Shown here one piece after another: positions 18,118-25,852 of a stretch of DNA of 64,000 nucleotides (the stretch's first letter is position 1; each line of letters begins with the position of its first letter). Source of the stretch: Leptotrichia sp. HSP-342 (GTDB lineage Bacteria > Fusobacteriota > Fusobacteriia > Fusobacteriales > Leptotrichiaceae). A program made the position numbers and the translations under genes. Below the pieces are notes generated by a model. The model was not told the DNA's origin and ran no database searches. It saw nothing but the letters and a program-made list of their open reading frames with translations. The stretch spans positions 1,612,001 through 1,676,000 of the forward strand of contig NZ_CP165646.1 in NCBI RefSeq assembly GCF_041199995.1. The letters run 5' to 3'.

Positions 18118-18789
18118 TTAATAGTTCATTTTGTTTTGAATATTGTCTAATCTTTGTTCCATTTGATCTAACATTTCGTTAGTTTTATGATATTTTTCAA
18201 TATTATCGTTGATTTTTTCAACTCTACTCTTAATTCTTTGAATTTCTACGTCCATCATTTTACTTTCAGACATATTTTTTCTTTGTGCTCTTAATTTTTT
18301 AGCCTCTGCTTTTTTCTGAGCAGCTTCTCTTGCTTTTGCAGCCTTTGCTTCTGCTTGAATTTTTGCTTCTTCCGCTTTTTGACGTGCAGCTTCTTTTTCT
18401 TCAGCAGCCTTTATAGCTGCTTGAATTTTTGCTTCTTCTGCTTTTTGACGTGCAGCTTCTCTTGCTTCTTCTGCTTTTTGACGTGCAGCTTCTCTTGCTT
18501 CTTCTGCTTTTTGACGTGCAGCTTCTCTTGCTTCTTCTGCTTTTTGACGTGCAGCTTCATTTAAATCTGGAGAAAATGTTGTGGTTGTAACTTCTTCTAT
18601 TTCTTCAACTGGAACCACAGTAACATCTTCTGAAACACCCCTTGCTGCGTTTCTAGCTTTTTGTGCTTGTCTTTGTTTAGCCACTTTAACTAATCTTTGA
18701 ACTGCAGCATCAGTATCCGATTTAGCAGAAAATGATATTTGACTTGACGCTAACGTCATTATAGCTATTAATCCTAATATTTTTTTCAT
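18118..18789 (-). CDS. Secreted Ala-rich coiled-coil protein with 11-residue repeats
   Basis: 223 residues. A signal peptide (MKKILGLIAIMTLASSQISF-SA) is followed by a polar region and then a long Ala/Glu/Lys helix built from REAARQKAEEA-type undecapeptides. Four tandem copies occur, then degenerate ones (KIQAAIKAAEE, KAAKAREAAQK). The C-terminus has a heptad coiled coil (VEKINDNIEKYHKTNEMLDQ). The undecad resembles right-handed coiled coils. It probably forms a periplasmic or surface rod in the FadA operon. No adhesin family assigned. Confidence 0.82.
   Translation of the reverse strand: MKKILGLIAIMTLASSQISFSAKSDTDAAVQRLVKVAKQRQAQKARNAARGVSEDVTVVPVEEIEEVTTTTFSPDLNEAARQKAEEAREAARQKAEEAREAARQKAEEAREAARQKAEEAKIQAAIKAAEEKEAARQKAEEAKIQAEAKAAKAREAAQKKAEAKKLRAQRKNMSESKMMDVEIQRIKSRVEKINDNIEKYHKTNEMLDQMEQRLDNIQNKMNY
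18431..18562. repeat. 33-bp coding tandem repeat
   Basis: A 33-bp unit (plus-strand GCTTCTTCTGCTTTTTGACG and 13 more bases) is repeated four times almost without change inside the coiled-coil gene. Near-identity of synonymous positions implies recent expansion. Because 33 is a multiple of 3, copy-number change would alter rod length by 11 residues without breaking the frame. Confidence 0.85.
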
Positions 18790-18846
18790 TGATTTTCCTT
18801 TCTGATAATATTTATGAAATATTGTCTTTTCTTACTTTGAATATAC

Positions 18847-19239
18847 TTATTTAGCTATTTTTCTAGTTCTTTTAGCCTTTTTAACTCCATCTCTTGCTAA
18901 AACACTATCAAATACGCCTAATTCTTTTTCTTCTCTTTGTACACTTCTTACTACTCTTTCATAGAAATCAATTCTATCTATGGCTTTTGCCACATTGTAT
19001 TCTAATTTCTCAATTGATGATTTTGGTTTAACTCTTTCAGATGATTCATCTACCACACCCTCTTCATCAATTGTTACTATTTTTTCTCTAGTTACTTCTG
19101 GTTGTATGTCGTCAGATATATCTAGATTTTTATAGTATTCATTTCTAGCTTGCTTCAATATTTCTTGTGAAGATTCTGCCATCATAGGTATACTCAATAC
19201 TGCTATTATTCCACATAATAAAATTTTTTTCATCTTCAT
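18847..19239 (-). CDS. Secreted protein of the FadA operon
   Basis: 130 residues with a signal peptide ending IPMMAES. A charged central region (REKIVTIDEEGVVDESSERV) is followed by a helix (SSIEKLEYNVAKAIDRIDFYERVVRSVQREEK) and a basic tail (KKAKRTRKIAK). It lies between the FadA-like adhesin and the coiled-coil protein, 15 bp downstream of the former. It may be a distant relative of the adhesin family, but I see no specific motif. Confidence 0.75.
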   Translation of the reverse strand: MKMKKILLCGIIAVLSIPMMAESSQEILKQARNEYYKNLDISDDIQPEVTREKIVTIDEEGVVDESSERVKPKSSIEKLEYNVAKAIDRIDFYERVVRSVQREEKELGVFDSVLARDGVKKAKRTRKIAK

Positions 19240-19254
19240 ATTACCATTCCTTTC

Positions 19255-19641
19255 TTAATTCATTACCGATAATAATGTATCCAATTCTGCTATCTTTTGT
19301 TCTTTTTCTGCTATATTCTTGTTTAAATTTTTAAGAATAGGTTCATTATATTTAAGAATTTTTTTATATTTTTCTCTATGCCATCTTACTTCAGAATCTA
19401 CTCTTAATTTCTCAACTACTTTTTCTTTATCAGACTGTTGAACTTTCAATTTTTCCAATTCAGCTTCTAATTGTGCTTTTTGGCTTCTATAACTTTCTTT
19501 TTGCGCTTCTTCTTTTTTTAGCAATTCTTCATATTGGTTATCAATTGAATCTATACTACTTTCGATGCTTTGTTTTTTAGCAGAGAAACCTATTGATGAA
19601 ACCATCATTATTCCAACTAAAAAGAATATTGTCTTTTTCAT
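19255..19641 (-). CDS. FadA-family adhesin
   Basis: 128 residues, close to the 129 of Fusobacterium nucleatum FadA. A signal peptide ends GFSA. An all-helical mature part follows with IDSIDNQYEELLKKEEAQKE early and VRWHREKYKKILKYNEPILK late, matching the FadA layout (NQEEARF..., TRFYKSQY...). FadA forms a helical hairpin that polymerises into surface filaments and binds host cadherins. Whether this protein binds host cells cannot be told from sequence. AGGAGG lies 6 bases before the ATG. Confidence 0.88.
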   Translation of the reverse strand: MKKTIFFLVGIMMVSSIGFSAKKQSIESSIDSIDNQYEELLKKEEAQKESYRSQKAQLEAELEKLKVQQSDKEKVVEKLRVDSEVRWHREKYKKILKYNEPILKNLNKNIAEKEQKIAELDTLLSVMN

Positions 19642-19729
19642 TCGTTTTTCCTCCTAATTATTTAATTTCATAACAATAAATGAATGTGAAACCACTAAAT
19701 ATATCACTTACTCATCATCACTTGCTCTT

Positions 19730-19758
19730 ATTATATCAAATTATATAAAAAAATACAA
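19730..19758 (-). promoter_or_regulatory. Promoter of the FadA/OmpA operon
   Basis: Minus strand: -35 TTGTAT (19753-19758), 17-bp spacer, perfect -10 TATAAT (19730-19735), about 85 bp before the FadA-like start. The IS30 remnant begins about 40 bp further upstream. Confidence 0.7.
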
Positions 19759-19796
19759 TTAATTTTTCAAAATAAGACATAAAATTATTTTTTTAT

Positions 19797-20664
19797 CATA
19801 GATTGTATAATAATTGCGACAAACTAAAAAAAATTAAAAAATCATGATAATTTTGTGTTAAAATCTTAGTAATGACAAAAATAACGAAAAGAAATATATC
19901 ATGAGCCATAAATGTTTTACCACGAATGAAAGAAATAAACTCGAGGTTCTGCAGGTTCTGCTAAAAAAATTACAAAATTTCTAAAATTGCTTAAATCCTT
20001 AATAGGCACAAGGCAATCATTTATTGTAAGATAAAATGAACTAATGATGAATACTCTTGGTAGATGCCAATACAAAGACTTCTAATAAAGAAACAAGAGG
20101 AAAATTCAATATTGGGAAGTCAATTGGCGATAGACCTGAAGAAGTCAAGAAAAAAGAAGTTTTTGGGCATTGGGAGCTAGAATCGGTAGTTTCAGCAAGA
20201 GGAGAGAGCAAAGCCTGCTTTGCAACATTTGTGGAGCTGAAGACACGGTTTTATGTAGCAATAAAGATGAAAGATAGAAGCAAAAATTCAATGCTGGAAG
20301 CAATAAAACGGCTGACAGCCAATATTTCAAAAGGAGCATTCAAGACTTTCACATCAGACAGGGGGAAGGAATTTTCGTGCTGAGAAGAAGTGGAAAAGTT
20401 GGGAATAGATTTCTATTTTGCAAATCCTTACTGCTCATGGCAGAGAGGCTGCAATGAAAACAGCAACGGTCTTCTAAGAGAATTTTATCCAAAGAAGACC
20501 GACATATCAAAAATAGATACAGAAGACTTGATAAGAACTTTAATGCTGATAAATTCGAGACCAAGAAAATGTTTAAACTATGCAACGACATTTGAAAAAT
20601 TTTTACACGAAATTAGTTCTAAAAAAAATTAGGTAAAATGTCGCAATTAATATTGCAATTTATG
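19797..20664 (+). mobile_element. IS30-family element, copy 1 (internally deleted)
   Basis: The ends match those of the second copy at 37461-38539. The left end is CATAGATTGTATAATAATTG..., and the right end, read inward, is CATAAATTGCAATATTAATTG..., imperfect inverted repeats of about 27 bp both reaching GCGACA. It is about 868 bp against 1079 bp for the other copy because part of the 5' transposase is missing. No clear target duplication is left. Confidence 0.82.
19901..20632 (+). pseudogene. IS30-family transposase, broken copy
   Basis: Starts MSHKCFTTNERNKLEVL like the other copy, then loses roughly 80 codons with frameshifts. The long open part (20057-20383) encodes VFGHWELESVVSARGESKAC and TFTSDRGKEFSC. 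It is then cut by TGA where the other copy has TGG (EFSCWEEVEK). The final piece (20390-20632) carries FYFANPYCSWQRGCNENSNG with the catalytic Glu. The DDE core is thus split by a nonsense codon. Confidence 0.88.
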
Positions 20665-20681
20665 AAACAAAATAATAGAGG

Positions 20682-21131
20682 TTATTTTAATGTTTCAAAA
20701 ATTTCTTCCACGTTGGTAAGTTTTTCGATTTTTTCAACTAATTCTTCTTCGTAAGATAATTTTGAAATTTCAGCCAATAAATCTAAATGTTCTTTTTTTG
20801 TTTCTTCTGGAGCAGCAATCATAAAAATTAATTTTGAAGGTTCCCCATCCATACTTTCAAAATCTACTCCTTCATGAGAAATTCCTAAAGCAAGTGAAAG
20901 TTTTTTTACAAGCGGTGTTCTTGCGTGTGGAATAGCTATTCCATCTTGCATTCCAGTTGGTGTTAATTTTTCTCTTTCATTTATTTCCTTTACGAATTCT
21001 TCCAAGTCTTCTGAATCAAGAACTTCACTTTTCACAAATAATTGTGCCATTTCCTTAATAATTTCTTCCTTTGTTTTACCTTCTAAATTTACTTTTATTC
21101 TTTCTGGTACCAAATATTCTAATATTTTCAT
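20682..21131 (-). CDS. PTS EIIA domain protein (fructose/nitrogen type, PtsN-like)
   Basis: 149 residues, a single EIIA type 2 domain. The phosphorylatable His69 lies in GIAIPHARTPLV. It accepts phosphate from HPr or NPr, and is either a sugar IIA or a regulatory PtsN. With no IIB/IIC next to it, a regulatory role is plausible. The Shine-Dalgarno AAAGGAG is 26 bases upstream of the ATG with a hairpin between them (separate entry). Confidence 0.88.
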   Translation of the reverse strand: MKILEYLVPERIKVNLEGKTKEEIIKEMAQLFVKSEVLDSEDLEEFVKEINEREKLTPTGMQDGIAIPHARTPLVKKLSLALGISHEGVDFESMDGEPSKLIFMIAAPEETKKEHLDLLAEISKLSYEEELVEKIEKLTNVEEIFETLK

Positions 21132-21137
21132 GTTTTT

Positions 21138-21164
21138 TTACAGGATTTTCCTGTAATCTCCTTT
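21138..21164 (-). promoter_or_regulatory. Hairpin between Shine-Dalgarno and start of the PtsN-like gene
   Basis: Reading the minus strand: AAAGGAG (21158-21164) immediately after the miaA stop, then a perfect hairpin TTACAGGA-AAA-TCCTGTAA (21138-21156), then AAAAAC and ATG at 21131. Unfolded spacing is 26 bases. If the hairpin forms, the effective spacing falls to about 8-11, which is workable. An in-frame TAA just before the ATG excludes an earlier start. Confidence 0.65.
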
Positions 21165-22082
21165 CTAAAATTTTTCCCATTTTTTCAGAATATCATCTAG
21201 CACTTGCTTTTCAGACATTTCTGATAAATTATAAGTAATATAGTTTTTTTCTTTTTTGAACCAAGTCATCTGTCTTTTTGCATATCTTCTACTCTCCATT
21301 TTTATTTCATCAATCGCTTCATCCAGCGTGATTTTTCCTTCAAAATATTTAAATAGTTCCTTGTATCCGATTGAAGATATTTTATAAAGACTTTCTGTAT
21401 ACTTATTATATACTTTTTTTGCTTCTTCTACAAGTCCTTTTGCAATCATAATTTCAACTCTTTTATTAATCCGTTCATAAAGCTCTTCTCTATTTCTAGT
21501 AAGAAATATCTTTAAGAACTCATAATTATTATTTCTTATATTTTGTATACGTAGCTCACTAAATTTTCCGCCGGTCAAAATACAAACTTCAATTGCTCTA
21601 ACCAATCTCAATTTATTAGACAAATCAATTTCAGTATACGACTTTTCGTCCATTTCTTTAAGAATTTTCTGTAACTCCTCAATACTTTTGCTTTCTAAAT
21701 CAGCTCTGATTTTCGCATTTTTTGATGGCAGTTTTGCAAATCCATCTGTAATTGATTTTATATAAAGTCCTGTTCCGCCTGTAATAATAATATTTTTCTC
21801 ATTTTTTTCACCATTTTCATTCAAAATATTATTTACAGTTTTTTCAAAATCTCCCACAGAATAGTCTTCATCAGGGTTTATAACATCAATCATATAATGC
21901 TGTATTCCCTGCATTTCATCACTTGTTATCTTAGCTGTTCCTATATCCAGCTCCTTATAAATCTGAGAAGCATCTGCTGATATAATTGCTGAATCTATCT
22001 TTTTAGCAAGCTTTATCGACAAGTCTGTTTTTCCTACTCCAGTTGCACCTGCGATTACAATTCCTTTTTTCCTTACTACTAT
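21165..22082 (-). CDS. miaA: tRNA dimethylallyltransferase
   Basis: 305 residues if started at ATA 22080-22082; the enzyme adds dimethylallyl to A37 of tRNAs reading U. The Walker A loop GIVIAGATGVGKTDLSIKLA lies upstream of the first conventional start (TTG 22020-22022), so the gene must begin earlier. The only codons available between the upstream in-frame TAA and the loop are non-standard. ATA sits 8 bases after GGGAGG, giving (M)VVRKKGIVIAG. Other MiaA marks are DASQIYKELDIGTAK and GTGLYIKSI. Either ATA initiates poorly or an ATG was mutated. Confidence 0.85.
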   Translation of the reverse strand: MVVRKKGIVIAGATGVGKTDLSIKLAKKIDSAIISADASQIYKELDIGTAKITSDEMQGIQHYMIDVINPDEDYSVGDFEKTVNNILNENGEKNEKNIIITGGTGLYIKSITDGFAKLPSKNAKIRADLESKSIEELQKILKEMDEKSYTEIDLSNKLRLVRAIEVCILTGGKFSELRIQNIRNNNYEFLKIFLTRNREELYERINKRVEIMIAKGLVEEAKKVYNKYTESLYKISSIGYKELFKYFEGKITLDEAIDEIKMESRRYAKRQMTWFKKEKNYITYNLSEMSEKQVLDDILKKWEKF

Positions 22083-22147
22083 CTTCTTTACCTCCCATTA
22101 TAAGTAAACCACATCTTTACTGAAAATCTTTTAAAAAAAATTTATTA

Positions 22148-23431
22148 CTAAACTATATATTCAAATTCATACCCAGCAATAATTATAATATCTCCTTCTT
22201 CAACCCCAGCTTTTTCAAGCTCTGTTTCCATTCCAAGACTTCTCATCTTCTGAAGGAAATTTATTATTCCTTCTTCTCCAATAAACACATACTTTTTAAG
22301 TACATCATCCACAATACGTCCATCCACTTCAAATACATTGTCAGCTGTTTTCTTAACAATCCAGTCATCTTTTTTATTATTTTCCTGAATCAGCTCTTCA
22401 ACAGAATGAACTTCTTCTAGTTCTTCCCTAGGTATTTCCTGAATTAATTCCCATGCCTTTGATAAAACCGGCTTTAGTCCCTCATTTGCAATTACAGATA
22501 CTGGGTAAACGTATTTTATACCTTTTTCTTTAACAAATTTTTCAAATTCATCATATTTTTCATCTTCATAAAGCATATCAATCTTATTAGCCACAACAAT
22601 TTGAGGTTTATTTGCCAATTTTTCACTGTAATTTTTTAATTCGTGATTTATTTTCACAAAATCTTCCTTAGGATCACGTCCATCCAATCCTGAAATATCC
22701 ACAATGTGAATAATCAATTTACATCTTTCAATATGCTTTAGGAATCTATCCCCAAGCCCTACTCCTTCATGAGCTCCTTCAATAAGACCTGGCACATCCG
22801 CCACAACAAAACTTTCCTCATCTCCCATTCTTACAACTCCCAATTTAGGCTTTAATGTAGTAAAATGGTAACTTGCAACTTTTGATTTGGCAGCTGATAC
22901 TTTATTAATAAAACTTGATTTTCCTACGCTTGGATAACCCACAAGAGCCACATCAGCCAGCAATTTTAATTCCAGCTTTATTTTTAATTCTACACCTTCA
23001 CGACCACTTTCTGCTATTCTTGGAGCTTTTTTTACTGATGACTTGAAATGGATATTTCCACGTCCGCCATCTCCACCTTTTAGAAATATTACTTTTTCAT
23101 TTGGATTGTCCAAGTCAAGCAGCAGTTTATTTGTTTCAAAATCTCTAATCATTGTTCCAACTGGAACTTTTATAATCAAGTCTTCACCTGATTTTCCAGT
23201 AGAACGTGCAGCAGCCCCTTTTGTTCCGTCTTGTGCCTTAAATTTTTTACTGCTCTTAAAATCTACAAGCGTGTTAATATTTGGATCAGCGATAAAGACG
23301 ATATCTCCGCCTTTTCCGCCATCTCCACCGTCAGGCCCTCCAAACTGAACAAATTTTTCACGTCTGAATGTAGCCGCTCCATCTCCTCCATTTCCAGAAA
23401 TTACCGTAATTACACTTTCATCTATAAACAT
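22148..23431 (-). CDS. obgE: Obg/CgtA GTPase
   Basis: 427 residues in three domains. The glycine-rich Obg fold (GNGGDGAATFRREKFVQFGG, then KGGDIVFIADPN) covers 1-157. The GTPase domain (GYPSVGKSSFINK, DVPGLIEGAHEGVGLG, NKID) covers about 158-330. The C-terminal OCT domain ends YEFEYIV. It acts in 50S ribosome assembly and stress control. GGATG precedes the ATG. It lies 66 bp upstream of miaA in the same direction. Confidence 0.97.
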   Translation of the reverse strand: MFIDESVITVISGNGGDGAATFRREKFVQFGGPDGGDGGKGGDIVFIADPNINTLVDFKSSKKFKAQDGTKGAAARSTGKSGEDLIIKVPVGTMIRDFETNKLLLDLDNPNEKVIFLKGGDGGRGNIHFKSSVKKAPRIAESGREGVELKIKLELKLLADVALVGYPSVGKSSFINKVSAAKSKVASYHFTTLKPKLGVVRMGDEESFVVADVPGLIEGAHEGVGLGDRFLKHIERCKLIIHIVDISGLDGRDPKEDFVKINHELKNYSEKLANKPQIVVANKIDMLYEDEKYDEFEKFVKEKGIKYVYPVSVIANEGLKPVLSKAWELIQEIPREELEEVHSVEELIQENNKKDDWIVKKTADNVFEVDGRIVDDVLKKYVFIGEEGIINFLQKMRSLGMETELEKAGVEEGDIIIIAGYEFEYIV

Positions 23432-23492
23432 TTTATCATCCTTTTCTTTATTTCACTTCTTTTTATTCATTTAACAAAATTACTTCAACTCA

Positions 23493-24179
23493 TTATTTGC
23501 TTTTAGTTCTACCTGTTGCTGCCGCCTTTTTCTCTCTTCTGTAATTCCATGGCTCTACATATCCTCTTTTTCCAAACAGGCCAAGTTTATTCTTTTTGGC
23601 ATTTTCCTGGTAAGCCTGCATTCTAGCATCATTTTTGTCGTATTCCTGATACCACCACGCATTTCCATTTTTTACCATTTCCTCATTTACATTTTTCCCG
23701 TCAGCATAGACTACAGCCACCGTTCTGCCATATCTATCCCTATTTTTCTCCTCAATTTCAAGTGTCTTTCCATTTACCATCTTTTCCAACGCCTGCTTAC
23801 TCTCGCTCCCATAATCCTGCGACTTTTCAGGAGCATCAATTCCAAACATCCTGATTTTTATAATTTCTCCAGTAAATTTCCCATTTTCCACTTTCTGAAC
23901 GTTTATGGTATCCCCATCACTTACTTTTATGGCTTGATAGCCTTTCAGAATAGTTGGATTCTGAATAGGTGTACTATTTGAATAATTAGTATTTGTGCTT
24001 CTTGAAGCTGTATTTTTTTTTGAATTACTTGTTTTTGCTCTTTTTTTACCAAACCCTGAATTCACTCCATTGTATGCAAATCCAAATATTGCTAATAACA
24101 CAGTAATTATTGCAGCAATCAATTTTTCATTTCCAGCTTTTGAACTTCTTCCAGTTCTTTTTCTTCTTTTTGTTGCCAT
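23493..24179 (-). CDS. Thermonuclease-like (SNase) nuclease, membrane-tethered
   Basis: 228 residues. A basic N-terminus and one membrane segment (LIAAIITVLLAIFGFAYNGV, residues 20-39) are followed by a Ser/Asn/Thr-rich linker and a staphylococcal nuclease domain. The catalytic residues appear in VSDGDTINVQ, IRMFGIDAPEKSQ (Arg) and NRDRYGRTVAVVYADG (Arg, Glu). It would cut DNA or RNA outside the cytoplasmic membrane with Ca2+. A basic C-terminus (YRREKKAAATGRTKSK) could hold nucleic acid. Confidence 0.9.
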   Translation of the reverse strand: MATKRRKRTGRSSKAGNEKLIAAIITVLLAIFGFAYNGVNSGFGKKRAKTSNSKKNTASRSTNTNYSNSTPIQNPTILKGYQAIKVSDGDTINVQKVENGKFTGEIIKIRMFGIDAPEKSQDYGSESKQALEKMVNGKTLEIEEKNRDRYGRTVAVVYADGKNVNEEMVKNGNAWWYQEYDKNDARMQAYQENAKKNKLGLFGKRGYVEPWNYRREKKAAATGRTKSK

Positions 24180-24197
24180 CTGTTATTCCTTTATTCT

Positions 24198-25331
24198 TTA
24201 TTTTTCCAACGCCTGTTTAAAATCTTCAATCAAGTCATCAATATTCTCAAATCCAACAGCTATTCTTATCAATGAATTTGTAAATCCTCTAGCCTCTTTT
24301 TCTTCATCAGGCATTTCGGCATGCGTAATTGTACTTGGATGAGTTACTAATGTTTCTGCTCCACCAAGACTCGCTGCAAATAGTGCCACATTCAAACTTT
24401 CAAAAAATGTTTTTACCTTTGAATCGTCCTTTAAAGTAAATGAGAATACTGAACCTCCGCCTGTTGCCTGACTTTCATGAATTTTTTTGCCTTTATTTGT
24501 ATCCAAAGTCGGATAGTAAATTTTATCAACTGCATCATGGCTTTGAAAAAATTCTATCAGTTTTTCTGCATTCCTTTGTGCCGCTTCCACTCTAAGTTTC
24601 AATGTTTTAAGACTTCTCATCAAAAGCCAGCTGTCAAATGGAGAAATTAAAGCTCCAGCCGCAACTTGTGAAAATTTAATTTTTTCCGCAAGTCCCTCAT
24701 CATTTGTAATCGCAACTCCAGCCAGCAAATCATGATGCCCAGATAAAAATTTAGTCGCACTATGAATTACAATATCAATCCCAAAATCAAGCGGTTTTTG
24801 CAAATACGGCGTCATAAAAGTATTATCTGCAATTGTTATCAAATTATGCTCTTTTGCAAGTTCTACAACTCCTCTCATATCTGTAACATCAAGCAATGGA
24901 TTTGACGGAGTTTCAATAAAAATAGCCTTTGTATTTTCTTTAATAGCATTTCGGATATTATCCAGGTCAGTTGTATCGACAAAAGTGTATTCCAATCCAA
25001 ATTTTGAATAAATATCATGAACAATCCTATAAGTCCCACCATAAATATCCTGACCTAAAATAATATGATCTCCAGCTTTAAACATTGTAAATACAGACGT
25101 TGTAGTCGCCATTCCCGATGAAAAGGCATATCCATATTTACCATTTTCCAATGCGGCAAGTATTTCTTCAAGCTCATTTCTCGTAGGAGCCGAAACTCTT
25201 GAATATTCAAATTCCTGCGTCACTCCGAATTCCGCAACAGGAAAAGTTGAAGCAAAATTAACATTTGTTCCCCAAAGTTCTCTCTTTTTTCCTTTTCTTA
25301 TTCCATGTATTGTTTTTGTTTCAAATCTCAT
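24198..25331 (-). CDS. Trans-sulfuration PLP enzyme (MetB/MetC/MegL family)
   Basis: 377 residues from ATG 25329-25331 (GGAGTG about 10 bases upstream; a longer frame to 25349 is possible). Cys/Met-metabolism PLP fold: FETKTIHG, YGYAFSSGMATTTSVF, the phosphate-binding YGGTYR, ETPSNPLLDVTDM, ADNTF, and the Schiff-base Lys in HSATKFLSGHHDLLAG. Members are cystathionine gamma-synthase, gamma/beta-lyase or methionine gamma-lyase; family alone does not decide. Oral fusobacteria use such lyases to make H2S or methanethiol. Confidence 0.88.
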   Translation of the reverse strand: MRFETKTIHGIRKGKKRELWGTNVNFASTFPVAEFGVTQEFEYSRVSAPTRNELEEILAALENGKYGYAFSSGMATTTSVFTMFKAGDHIILGQDIYGGTYRIVHDIYSKFGLEYTFVDTTDLDNIRNAIKENTKAIFIETPSNPLLDVTDMRGVVELAKEHNLITIADNTFMTPYLQKPLDFGIDIVIHSATKFLSGHHDLLAGVAITNDEGLAEKIKFSQVAAGALISPFDSWLLMRSLKTLKLRVEAAQRNAEKLIEFFQSHDAVDKIYYPTLDTNKGKKIHESQATGGGSVFSFTLKDDSKVKTFFESLNVALFAASLGGAETLVTHPSTITHAEMPDEEKEARGFTNSLIRIAVGFENIDDLIEDFKQALEK

Positions 25332-25429
25332 AACAATCTCACACTCCATTTCTTTTTCTTAATTTTAGCAATTTATCTTTGTAATATTCTAATTCTAAAC
25401 ATTTATTTTTTATTTTATATATACAAATC

Positions 25430-25610
25430 TTTTTTAACGCAGAGGTATCAGACGCCATACCTCTGCACTCTCGCTTTACGCAAAACTTTCTTATAAAAGA
25501 AAAATAGAACTCGCTTTTGAATATAAATTTTTTTAATACGAATAAATGTATTCAACTTTAAATAAATTGCAAAAGCTCAAACAGCTATTTTCCCTTTAAC
25601 GAAATTTTGC
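25430..25610 (-). repeat. Two-hairpin intergenic element, copy E1
   Basis: On the minus strand, hairpin 1 has arms GCAAAATTTCGTTAAAGGG... (25585-25610) and ...AAAAGAAAGTTTTGC (25480-25507) enclosing a long loop with CTGTTTGAG and GCGAGTT. A linker with AAAGCGAGAG follows. Hairpin 2 (25439-25466) is GCAGAGGTAT-GGCGTCTG-ATACCTCTGC, then CGTTAAAAAA. Stem 2 is perfect over 10 bp and differs in sequence from all other copies. Confidence 0.75.
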
Positions 25611-25640
25611 TTAATTTTTATTTCAATTAAACTAAAAATT

Positions 25641-25767
25641 GTCGTGATTTTTTGGAAATAAAAATTACTGTCTGAGTGAAGCGAGTTTAATTTTTGTTTC
25701 CAAAAAATACTTAGACAAGCGGGGATTGTAAAGGGGATGGCGATTGATCCCCTTTACGTTTAAAAAA
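25641..25767 (+). repeat. Two-hairpin intergenic element, copy E2
   Basis: Most regular copy. Hairpin 1 has stem GATTTTTTGGAAATAAAAAT with ATTTTTGTTTCCAAAAAAT around loop CTGTCTGAGTGAAGCGAGT. The linker is TTAGACAAGCGGGG. Hairpin 2 (25728-25757) is GTAAAGGGGAT-GGCGATTG-ATCCCCTTTAC with 11 perfect pairs, followed by GTTTAAAAAA. The downstream tract is A-rich, not T-rich, so it is not a normal terminator in this orientation. Confidence 0.8.
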
Positions 25768-25852
25768 TGAAAAAATATTATAAAGAAACAAATAATAAAT
25801 ATTTATAAAAATAGCTTATAACATAAACATTAGAAAAATCTTAATTGAATAA

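Larger units (their letters stand above)
25332..25852. other. 521-bp intergenic region holding two back-to-back structured elements
   Basis: No coding potential seen. Apart from an AT-rich strip beside each gene, it is filled by the two oppositely oriented two-hairpin elements at 25430-25610 (minus) and 25641-25767 (plus), described separately. Any promoter for the downstream trans-sulfuration gene must lie in or beside the minus-strand element. Confidence 0.7.

Noticed and set aside
18431..18562. Short CRISPR-like array
   Set aside because: Units are contiguous with no spacers and encode an 11-residue coiled-coil repeat.
20380..20395. TGA read as tryptophan (recoded genetic code)
   Set aside because: TGG is TGA in the IS30 relic, but intact housekeeping genes here contain no in-frame TGA and use TGG for Trp. 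The other TGA (35780) replaces Arg, so both are nonsense mutations.
21165..22022. Short MiaA starting at TTG 22020-22022
   Set aside because: This would delete the ATP-binding loop, which is encoded in the same frame just upstream and is essential to the family.
25439..25757. Hairpins of the repeat family as ordinary rho-independent terminators
   Set aside because: In the element orientation the stem is followed by CGTTTAAAAAA, not a T-run. On the other strand the T-run precedes the hairpin. Copies also face both directions relative to genes.
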